Notes under the pieces: generated by a model
The model's database searches: none
The model's input: only the letters and a program-made list of their open reading frames with translations
What the model was told of the DNA's origin: nothing
Position numbers and translations under genes: made by a program
Assembly: GCA_910589315.1 (NCBI GenBank)
Contig: CAJUTB010000001.1
Coordinates: 114,445 to 178,444, forward strand
DNA from: an uncultured Oscillibacter sp.
GTDB lineage: Bacteria > Bacillota > Clostridia > Oscillospirales > Oscillospiraceae
Direction: 5' to 3'
Length of the DNA stretch: 64,000 nucleotides
Shown here: positions 58,802 to 64,000 of the stretch, piece by piece
Layout of the letters: the number at the start of each line of letters is the position of its first letter
How positions within the stretch are numbered: position 1 is the first letter of the stretch

Positions 58802-59160
58802 CCGTAAAATTCCCCTTGTTGGTTCATTTCTCGTAGGTACTCATCGTATTCTCAGCTCGACCCCCGATGAGGTATAGGGAACAGTAACGGATAAGGCTTG
58901 GCGGACCTTCACGGACACATTCCAGGGGTCTCTACTGCTTTCAACCCATTGGGATGACGGGCAGCCTTGCCTTGGCTGCCCCGCACAGGCTTTATCGCGG
59001 CCCAGAGGAAGCTCTCACTTCCTCCGGGTCATGGCGCGCACTGTGCGTCTGTCCGTGTGGTAATCCGTACTGCTGGTGTGAACTTTTCAAGGTGCAGAGG
59101 CTTTCGCCTTGGCTTTATTGTAAATGCCGGTGGTTTTAAATGTTAGAGACTAATGGGCAT
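58802..59160. ncRNA. Hairpin-rich noncoding region, possible structured RNA
   Basis: About 360 bp with no credible gene. Strong stems: GGGCAGCC/GGCTGCCC (58959-58966 with 58974-58981) and GAGGAAG/CTTCCTC (59005-59011 with 59018-59024), plus further G/C-rich stretches (GGTCATGGCGCGCACTGTGCG region). The composition is more GC-rich than its right neighbour. It could be a regulatory RNA or leader of the mobile element; direction is unclear. Confidence 0.35.
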
Positions 59161-59185
59161 ATTTATGACCATTGGGCATACGCAC

Positions 59186-59494
59186 TTAGATGGATGACTT
59201 AAACCTCGTCAGATGGTTAATCAATTCACCTATGTCTGTTTTCAGTTGTGTTGTATCTGTTGCTTTGGGCAGGGTATCATGGTATCTGCCCAGGATTAAG
59301 TAGTCCAGCGACACATCAAACAATGCAGCAAGTTGTATGAATAAATCTACGGAACATCCCTTTTTGCCTGTTTCAATGCGGCCATAATAGCTCTGGTCAA
59401 TATTCAACACATTTGCAGTTTTTTCTTGCGTAAGGCCATTTTTGATGCGGAGCTGGCGGATACGCGCTCCACTTTGTTTCATGTTATAATTCAT
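59186..59494 (-). CDS. Xre-family helix-turn-helix regulator
   Basis: 102 aa. The HTH spans GARIRQLRIKNGLTQEKTANVLNIDQSYYGRIETGKKG (residues ~9-45; here quoted only by its ends GARIRQLR and IETGKKG), followed by LAALFDVSLDYLILG, the standard Xre fold, then a short C-terminal helix. GGAG precedes the ATG at 9 bases. Two inverted repeats (59499-59548 and 59549-59589) lie directly upstream and may be operators. Likely the lysogeny-type repressor of the island. Confidence 0.87.
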   Translation of the reverse strand: MNYNMKQSGARIRQLRIKNGLTQEKTANVLNIDQSYYGRIETGKKGCSVDLFIQLAALFDVSLDYLILGRYHDTLPKATDTTQLKTDIGELINHLTRFKSSI

Positions 59495-59498
59495 TTAT

Positions 59499-59589
59499 AT
59501 AATCTCCAATCTTAGGTTTTGAATTTAGGGACTTGGATTGGAGATTATGGGTATCTCGCTATGTATGGCTGCCAGCGGTCGAGATACCC
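59499..59589. promoter_or_regulatory. Twin inverted repeats upstream of the Xre gene
   Basis: ATAATCTCCAATC (59499-59511) faces GATTGGAGATTAT (59536-59548), perfect over 13 bp; immediately after, GGGTATCTCG (59549-59558) faces CGAGATACCC (59580-59589), perfect over 10 bp. They sit around the Xre start and may be its operators. Confidence 0.55.
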
Positions 59590-59729
59590 GGTTGCTGAGG
59601 AACTATTTAAGATGCTGGTAGTTTTTCTATGGAATCCTTGCTGAAAAGGTAATTTTTCCGACAATTTTTTGCGAAATTCTCTAATGTCAGATAAAATTCG
59701 ATAGATTTTGCAGGCATGTCCAAAAAAAA

Positions 59730-59832
59730 TCGACTGGTTTCGACTGTATTTTCCAAAATACAACAGAAAATACGGTCGAAACCAGTCGAAGAAAAAAAGG
59801 GGCGCGAACAACCACTTTAAGGTTGTTCGCGC
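59730..59832. repeat. Two strong hairpins in AT-rich DNA
   Basis: A 24-bp inverted repeat (59730-59753 with 59766-59789, one mismatch; core GACTGGTTTCGAC) is followed by GCGCGAACAACC/GGTTGTTCGCGC (59802-59832), with a TTTT tail rightward and a run of T leftward. The second is a likely bidirectional terminator. No gene is seen at 59495-60355 apart from these. Confidence 0.6.
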
Positions 59833-59927
59833 TTTTCTGAAGAATCGGGAAGGCGGTTTGCCACCGCTCCAATTCAAACCGTTGCTAATCGTCTCAAAAG
59901 GGCCTCTGCAATAGGATATTCCCCCTC

Positions 59928-59973
59928 ACAAAAATAAAAAGGTATCGAGGGGGTGTTGTTCTCCCTCGATGCC
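59928..59973 (-). terminator. Leftward terminator of a candidate small RNA
   Basis: GGCATCGAGGG / CCTCGATACC (read leftward), then TTTTTATTTT. It could end a ~150-nt transcript from the promoter repeats near 60095-60159. Confidence 0.55.
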
Positions 59974-60091
59974 TTAATCGCATGATACGCACGTTTCAAA
60001 AGAATTGAGAAAGTTTGAATGAGATTTGTGCCTACGCACGATCTGAGTCATATTTTGAGCTTGCTATTTCTCTCCTTTCGCCATAAGTTCG

Positions 60092-60159
60092 TTAATTATA
60101 CACGTCTCATTCCTAAAAATGTAAATTATAGTCATATTTTTCCTTTTTTTGTAAATTAT
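60092..60159 (-). promoter_or_regulatory. Tandem ATAATTTACA-type promoter repeats
   Basis: GTAAATTAT-like units recur near 60092, 60120 and 60150 with a ~29-30 bp period. Read leftward they give TTTACA/TATAAT pairs with a 19-bp spacer. No protein gene follows; a short RNA is possible. Confidence 0.35.
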
Positions 60160-60246
60160 GTCGCATATGCTACCCAGCTTTTTAATTTCCCGTGCAATTG
60201 GGAGTATGTTACCGGTAGGAACGGAAGGACTCAACTGGGATAAAAA

Positions 60247-60279
60247 AAGATCGCGTGAACAATTTGTTCACGCGATCTT
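60247..60279. terminator. Perfect 14-bp hairpin
   Basis: AAGATCGCGTGAAC (60247-60260), loop AATTT, GTTCACGCGATCTT (60266-60279). It has an A-run on its left and lies left of the methyltransferase remnant, which reads toward it. Confidence 0.6.
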
Positions 60280-60355
60280 GGGTATCGGTTCGGTTATGAA
60301 TTTTCGGTTAGGTTTTGGTAAAGTTTCATCAAGGCTGCTACGCACTTGCTCTCGG

Positions 60356-60824
60356 TCATGTCTTTGATTGGAAGCGATAATATTCCGTTCCCAGGTCTTT
60401 CAGGAGAACGATTTCCGGTTCACTGTTGGGCTGTTCCGTGTCGTAGATGTGGAATTCGCCAAAATTACAGGTTACAATCCGGCGGGGCCGCTGGGAATAG
60501 GGCAGTTCAGCGGAGTAGCGTTTGGCCTGCTGAAAGGGGGGGCAGCAGCGTCCCGTCGGACTGCTTGATTAGCTTTTTCAGATCCTTGCCCAAGCCTTCT
60601 TGCTCGATCAGGACGTGAGTAGCGGGGATAAAGCCATCAATAAAGCTGGTATGATCGAGCTTCACCTGCTCCTTGAAGGTAATGAAATTCACCACGTCCT
60701 GTACGCCGAATACGTCTGTTAGGAGAGTTGTCCAGAAGATTTAACTTTCACCCTTTCCATAGCCTGTGTCTTTCCAATACTCCGCAAATTTTATGGCGGC
60801 ATTGCGATACTCCATATTCGTCAT
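60356..60824 (-). pseudogene. N-terminal fragment of an MmeI-like DNA methyltransferase
   Basis: The ATG at 60824 with GGAGG begins MTNMEYRNAAIKFAEYWKD, the start of class IIL/MmeI-type restriction-methylation proteins. At codon 28 a TAA interrupts GYGKGES-IFW, where relatives have a glutamine codon. After TSFIDGFIPATHVLIEQEG and SDGTLL a run of seven C bases (one too many) shifts the frame; it resumes FQQAKRYSAELPYSQRP and IVTCNFGEFHIYDTEQP. A TGA ends it at 60356. The nuclease-proximal start survives; the methyltransferase core is gone. Confidence 0.8.
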
Positions 60825-61080
60825 GATGTTTGCCTCCATCAAGGGAACTTTTATCAGTGTATCATATTTCTTCAAAAAGGAAAATGTTTTTGGCCAGTAC
60901 AAGGTAGTTGTTAGATTCGATTTGAGTATAAATATGAGATGCAGGTTATAAATCGGATATTTTTTTGTACAAGAATGAATTATATATCCTTAGTGCCGAT
61001 ATAGAATATTTTAACTCTTCAAATTTGTGTTTACAATAAACTTACTTAGTTTAATTAAGGACATGGAGTTAAGGGAACAA
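60825..61080. other. AT-rich spacer
   Basis: About 255 bp without a supported gene. A rightward promoter for the following Xre gene is probable (AT-rich with TATAGAAT near 61002) but not clear. Confidence 0.3.
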
Positions 61081-61446
61081 ATGGAAATTGAACTGCAACA
61101 GCCCAATTATACAGAAATTGGTGAGAGAATCCGGGAAATCCGTTTGCGCCTTGGATGGAGTCAAGAACAGCTTGCAGAGCAATGCGGTTTATCCAAAACG
61201 CACATGAGTCATATCGAAACCGGCAACACCAAAGGAAGTCTCCCAGTTTTTCTGAAAATCTGTAATGTTCTTCAGGTTTCACTGGATGATATTGTATGCG
61301 ATAGTTTAAGCTGTGAAGTAGATGCTTATCATAAGCAAATTGCTGAACTCATGAAAGACTGTTCTCCTTTAGAATTGCGGAAACTTGTGGATGTACTCAA
61401 GGCAGCAAAGTGTATTCTGCGGAAATATGACAATGAAAAGATGTAA
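61081..61446 (+). CDS. Xre-family helix-turn-helix regulator
   Basis: 121 aa from the ATG at 61081, which has AAGGGA 6 bases upstream; an ATG at 61063 and a GTG at 61027 are in frame. The HTH is IGERIREIRLRLGWSQEQLAEQC, then LSKTHMSHIETGNTKGSLPVFLKICNVL; a helical tail (AELMKDCSPLELRKLVDVLKAAKCIL) may dimerise. It is followed by the sigma operon but in a different transcript. Low GC, as its neighbours. Confidence 0.87.
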   Translation: MEIELQQPNYTEIGERIREIRLRLGWSQEQLAEQCGLSKTHMSHIETGNTKGSLPVFLKICNVLQVSLDDIVCDSLSCEVDAYHKQIAELMKDCSPLELRKLVDVLKAAKCILRKYDNEKM

Positions 61447-61508
61447 TCACGAAATCTGTTTTTCTTTTCCATCACCAAAAAAGAGAAGATTTTTTTAGTG
61501 ATAAGTGC

Positions 61509-61514
61509 TATAAT
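61509..61514 (+). promoter_or_regulatory. Possible -10 of the sigma gene
   Basis: TATAAT at 61509-61514 with a weak -35 (AAGATT region), about 90 bases before the sigma ATG. This upstream region does not contain the motif pair seen at 62121 and 63586. Confidence 0.3.
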
Positions 61515-61604
61515 AAACAAAATATGCAGCCTTGGTATTTCTGAACGATCAACATAGACATCAGAATATTACAGAACGCCGAATGGCAAAAGGGGGGATT
61601 TTCA

Positions 61605-62120
61605 ATGCGGCCAGAGCAGGATGCCCTTATAGAAGTTCTCTATCGGTCTCATTTTCACACATTGGAAATTCATGCATATCGCTTCTTAGGCAACTGGGAT
61701 GATTCTCACGTTGCAGCACAAGAAACCTTCTATATTGCTTGCGAGAAAATCGATGTACTTATGAATGCCCCCAGTCAAATTGGTTGGCTGAAAGCCGTTA
61801 CAAAGTATGTATGTAAAAATATGCTGCGGGCACGAAAACGGCAGTTACTTCTGTTCTCGTCATTGGAAGCAATGAGTGAAACGGATTTGCCGTCTTCAGA
61901 TGATCATCTCACAGATCTGCCCGGAGAGTTCCTGACAGGTTTGATTTCAGATGACGAATATACCTTGTTAAAAAGGATTGTAATTGACGGGATATCCTAC
62001 GTGGAAGCTGCAAAGGAACTGGATATCAGTATGTGGGCCTGCCGGAAACGGGTACAGCGTATCATTGACAAAATACACAAAAAATATCGAGAAAAATTTG
62101 GTGAAAATTTTTCCTTATAA
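61605..62120 (+). CDS. ECF-like RNA polymerase sigma factor
   Basis: 171-aa two-domain sigma. Region 2 includes HFHTLEIHAYRFLGNWDDSHVAAQETFYIACEKID and the -10-reading IGWLKAVTKYVCKNMLRARKR; region 4 near residues 115-165 holds EYTLLKRIVIDGISYVEAAKELDISMWACRKRVQR (helix-turn-helix). GGGG-type ribosome site AAAGGGGGG precedes. A DUF4367 membrane protein follows 50 bp later, its likely anti-sigma factor. It may direct the shared promoters at 62121 and 63586. Confidence 0.9.
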   Translation: MRPEQDALIEVLYRSHFHTLEIHAYRFLGNWDDSHVAAQETFYIACEKIDVLMNAPSQIGWLKAVTKYVCKNMLRARKRQLLLFSSLEAMSETDLPSSDDHLTDLPGEFLTGLISDDEYTLLKRIVIDGISYVEAAKELDISMWACRKRVQRIIDKIHKKYREKFGENFSL

Positions 62121-62156
62121 ATGTCCAAAATCCCCCCCTCTCAAGACATATTATTA
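62121..62156 (+). promoter_or_regulatory. Candidate sigma-dependent promoter 1
   Basis: ATGTCCA (62121-62127) and AGACATAT (62144-62151), starting 23 bp apart, then ATTAT. It precedes the anti-sigma gene. The identical pair and spacing recur at 63586. Confidence 0.6.
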
Positions 62157-62170
62157 TAGGAGGTTCTACT

Positions 62171-63076
62171 ATGGCTGATTTGAAAAACGTACCTAAGCGG
62201 AGGTATGCATATCTCGATCAGCTTGACACGGAAAAGCTGGAAGAATTACTGCGTACAGCCTCCGTATTGCCAAACGATGAAGTAGCTTCCGAATATTATG
62301 ATGCAATTGAGGAGGTGATCTTGAAACGCGAAACTGCGTCGCCTACCGGGAGGCTGTCCGATCTTGACAGTGCCTGGGAAGAATTTCAGCAGCAGTACAT
62401 GTCTCCGGGTGGACAAGGTATGCGTCTATACCCGGATGAGGAAGGAGGAACTCAACAGAAACCTGTAAAAATCCCAGCTATCAAAGGCATTTTCCGAAAA
62501 GCAATCCTTGTTGCAGCGACGGTTATCGCGTTGCTTTTCTGTATGATGGTTGCACAGGCCGCGGGGATCGACGTGTTTGGAACATTGGCACATTGGACAG
62601 CAGAAACGTTCCATATGGAAATTGGTGATGGCCCTGTGGTTCAACAGACCAATCAGCCATCCATAGAAAACGAGGTATATCAAACAATTCAAGCAGAGGT
62701 TGACAAGTGTGATATCTCTGTTTCCGTTGTTCCAACATGGTTTCCTGATGATTACGAACTGCATGATATCGAGCTAACGAGCAATAGCAATTCACAATCA
62801 ATTGATTGCTTTTTCCTAAATGAAGATGATGAATCGTTTTTTTTGACAATTGTGAAGTATAACACAGCTTTTCCTTCCAGCAATTTTACAGTTGAAAAAG
62901 ACTCACTACCTGTGCAGGAATATATAGGAAAAGACAAACTATTCTACATTATGACAAATTTAGAAAACAGGACAGCGGCATGGTCCGATGGCAGTTTATG
63001 CGAAATTATTACTGGGTCCTTGACGGAAGATCAACTAAAAATGATAATTGATTCAATTGGAGGTTCTAATTTATGA
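62171..63076 (+). CDS. Probable anti-sigma factor (DUF4367 C-terminal domain)
   Basis: 301 aa. The cytoplasmic N-terminal ~105 residues (LDTEKLEELLRTASV...) should bind the sigma factor; one transmembrane helix lies near 115-137 (ILVAATVIALLFCMMVAQAA); the outer C-terminal ~160 residues, with VPTWFPDDYELHDIELTSNS and the closing SLTEDQLKMIIDSIG, match DUF4367. AGGAGG precedes the ATG. It overlaps the following secreted protein gene by 4 bp. Role inferred from order and architecture. Confidence 0.87.
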   Translation: MADLKNVPKRRYAYLDQLDTEKLEELLRTASVLPNDEVASEYYDAIEEVILKRETASPTGRLSDLDSAWEEFQQQYMSPGGQGMRLYPDEEGGTQQKPVKIPAIKGIFRKAILVAATVIALLFCMMVAQAAGIDVFGTLAHWTAETFHMEIGDGPVVQQTNQPSIENEVYQTIQAEVDKCDISVSVVPTWFPDDYELHDIELTSNSNSQSIDCFFLNEDDESFFLTIVKYNTAFPSSNFTVEKDSLPVQEYIGKDKLFYIMTNLENRTAAWSDGSLCEIITGSLTEDQLKMIIDSIGGSNL

Positions 63077-63492
63077 AACGTATTATTACGCTGATAGTTT
63101 GTGTTGCTTTAACAACTTCACTCTGTTGTCTGTCGGCTAATGCTTCTACAAAAGCGAGTGATCACCTGCGTTCATATAGCGCAACGTTGTACACAGGAAA
63201 CAGCCGGGGACAATTGCAGCTAAGCTTTAATGTTTACGCTTACTCAACATCTACGTCAATTGGTATTTCTCAAGTTAAAGTATATAAAAGCGATGGCTCT
63301 TACGTAAAAACAATTCAAGGTTCCACATCAAATGGTTTGCTTGCATCGTCACGGCGTAGTTTCTCAAACACATATAATCTTGCAGTAGAAGCAGGAAAAA
63401 ACTATTACTTAGAGGTGACTTTCACTGCAAAGGATTCCTCGGGCAGTGATTCCAAAACTTATACAACAAATACAGCAGCCGCAGCATCCTAA
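63073..63492 (+). CDS. Secreted protein of unknown family
   Basis: 139 aa. A signal peptide ends near residue 24 (TLIVCVALTTSLCCLSANA). The mature part is Ser/Thr/Tyr-rich and beta-prone (SYSATLYTGNSRGQLQLSFNVYAYSTSTSIGISQVKVYKSDG), ending in an alanine-rich tail. It overlaps the anti-sigma gene and is followed by a strong terminator. No domain recognised; possibly a cell-surface or extracellular stress protein. Confidence 0.8.
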   Translation: MKRIITLIVCVALTTSLCCLSANASTKASDHLRSYSATLYTGNSRGQLQLSFNVYAYSTSTSIGISQVKVYKSDGSYVKTIQGSTSNGLLASSRRSFSNTYNLAVEAGKNYYLEVTFTAKDSSGSDSKTYTTNTAAAAS

Positions 63493-63508
63493 AAATATAA
63501 ACTAGCAG

Positions 63509-63554
63509 GATTTCCCGGATTTGGCAATACAGCCAAATCCGGGAAATCTTTTTG
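63509..63554 (+). terminator. Strong intrinsic terminator of the sigma operon
   Basis: A 17-bp perfect stem (GATTTCCCGG.. / ..CCGGGAAATC) with a 6-base loop and TTTTTG. Confidence 0.92.
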
Positions 63555-63585
63555 TCTAAAATGCTCGATAAAATTTTGCCAAAAA

Positions 63586-63621
63586 ATGTCCAATTTGGGT
63601 GGGGTTGGAGACATATATATT
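63586..63621 (+). promoter_or_regulatory. Candidate sigma-dependent promoter 2
   Basis: ATGTCCA (63586-63592) and AGACATAT (63609-63616), again 23 bp between starts, then ATATTAT. It gives a ~140-nt untranslated leader before the gene at 63762. Confidence 0.6.
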
Positions 63622-63761
63622 ATGAAGGCATTTATTAAGGAGGTGGCCCGACAAAAAGATAACTGAACAAAATAGCCGGGGAGGTGGGGAGATTCCTTCA
63701 AAAACAAATAGTATATTGCATCTATACACACCATAATAGTATGTAAAGAAAGGAAAAACAT

Positions 63762-63989
63762 ATGAATAAGTTCAGAAAAGTAATTTGTTTATTTATCGTG
63801 GTAGCTTCGCTTTTATGCATTTGGACACTGCCCGCCAACGCCCTATCAGCTGATGGAAATTTCGATTTCAGTGCCATGGACAGCTTGGATATCTATGACA
63901 CTTACGAGAAGCAAATCAGAGCTGATGGATTGGAATATGTTCAATATACTAGGCCTTGTTTGAAAAATACATTAAGCAGGTCAAAGTAA
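63762..63989 (+). CDS. Small secreted protein (possibly truncated)
   Basis: 75 aa with a signal peptide ending near residue 27 (CLFIVVASLLCIWTLPANA). The mature part (FDFSAMDSLDIYDTYEKQIRADGLEYVQYT) is short and then ends RPCLKNTLSRSK in basic residues, which reads like a shifted frame; the real gene could be longer beyond 64000. GAAAGGAA precedes the ATG. It is under promoter 2 and so probably part of the sigma regulon. Confidence 0.65.
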   Translation: MNKFRKVICLFIVVASLLCIWTLPANALSADGNFDFSAMDSLDIYDTYEKQIRADGLEYVQYTRPCLKNTLSRSK

Positions 63990-64000
63990 CCAAATCATGA

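Larger units (their letters stand above)
54770..64000. mobile_element. Integrated or decayed mobile island (right end not found)
   Basis: Starts at the 3' end of tRNA-Ser and carries an integrase, an excisionase, a helicase, Xre regulators, a wrecked restriction-type methyltransferase and, in markedly AT-richer DNA, a sigma-factor operon. No second copy of the tRNA 3' end was seen up to 64000, so the far boundary, and whether the sigma operon belongs to it, remain open. Confidence 0.4.

Noticed and set aside
59969..60047. A ~25-codon leftward peptide (MTQIVRRHKSH...) ahead of the 59928-59973 terminator
   Set aside because: The nearest AAAGGAG is about 17 bases away and no start-site support exists; kept only as part of a candidate small RNA.
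60766..60951. Small rightward open frame over the methyltransferase start
   Set aside because: No ribosome site, and the leftward MmeI-like frame explains the sequence.
63489..63761. Leftward 90-codon open frame before the last gene
   Set aside because: It runs across the terminator and the sigma-type promoter and has no homology that I can see.
1..64000. CRISPR array
   Set aside because: No regularly spaced ~30-bp repeats with unique spacers were seen; the TCTACG units are too short and close.

Overview
The window looks like a chromosome segment of a GC-rich gut Clostridia bacterium, most likely Oscillospiraceae-like. Evidence: strong AGGAGG ribosome sites, TTGACA/TATAAT-type promoters, many TAATG or ATGA gene overlaps, lipoproteins, a clostridial thiolase, an EF-P gene followed by a CD1247-like acidic zinc-ribbon gene, and mobile DNA of the Firmicutes type. 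The genus cannot be fixed from the sequence alone. Everything here comes from reading the sequence and from knowledge of protein families; no search was run.

Layout. 1-2.3 kb: a GntR/YtrA-type regulator with an ABC exporter (leftward). 2.5-4.3 kb: a PadR regulator that probably represses itself, with two membrane proteins. 4.4-10.7 kb: a HAD phosphatase, a secreted amidase-like protein, an acetyltransferase, a membrane zinc-ribbon protein, glyA and a lipoprotein. 10.75-13.5 kb: a cysteine-rich small protein, then a tRNA-like noncoding RNA resembling bacterial Y RNA (YrlA), followed by a slipin (Band 7) gene and an RlaP-type nucleotidyltransferase. This looks like an RNA-repair/Ro-Y RNA type module with no Ro (Rsr) or RtcB gene beside it. 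13.7-17.9 kb: purA, purB, lspA, rluD-like. 18-20.7 kb: a lipoprotein, an NTF2-like protein, and a LytTR regulator with a DUF3021 membrane protein. 20.8-25 kb: a glycolytic operon pgk-tpiA-gpmI, with trmL upstream. 25.4-31.7 kb: a truncated GlmU-like protein, prs, pth, a ~490-bp nested palindrome, and mfd. 31.7-34.3 kb: a parvulin lipoprotein and thl with a leader ORF. 34.4-44.1 kb: a nine-gene arginine operon read leftward (argG, argH, an unknown gene, argC, argJ, argB, argD, argF, arcC). 44.4-51.6 kb: a rightward hexosamine/galactose cluster (galE, a nucleotidyltransferase, a NahK-like kinase, wrecked regulator and permease genes, nagB, nagA, an MsmX-type ATPase). 51.7-54.3 kb: NhaC antiporter, efp, and the acidic zinc-ribbon gene.

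From 54.4 kb the character changes. A tRNA-Ser gene has a duplicated 5' half, and beyond it lie a tyrosine integrase, an excisionase, a DinG-like helicase, a Xre regulator, hairpin-rich AT-rich DNA and a doubly broken MmeI-like methyltransferase. This is an integrated or decaying mobile island. At 61-64 kb, low-GC DNA carries a second Xre regulator and an ECF-like sigma factor, its probable DUF4367 anti-sigma factor and two secreted proteins. Two promoters there share the same -35/-10 pair at the same spacing, so this is probably a self-contained sigma regulon.

How the genes work together. The arginine operon encodes a full glutamate-to-arginine route with a recycling ArgJ. The hexosamine cluster phosphorylates N-acetylhexosamines, activates and epimerises them, and sends GlcNAc-6-P to fructose-6-P; its own transporter and regulator have decayed. 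The glycolytic operon, prs, pur and glyA genes are housekeeping. The slipin-RlaP-YrlA locus and the 61-64 kb sigma regulon are the least conventional parts.
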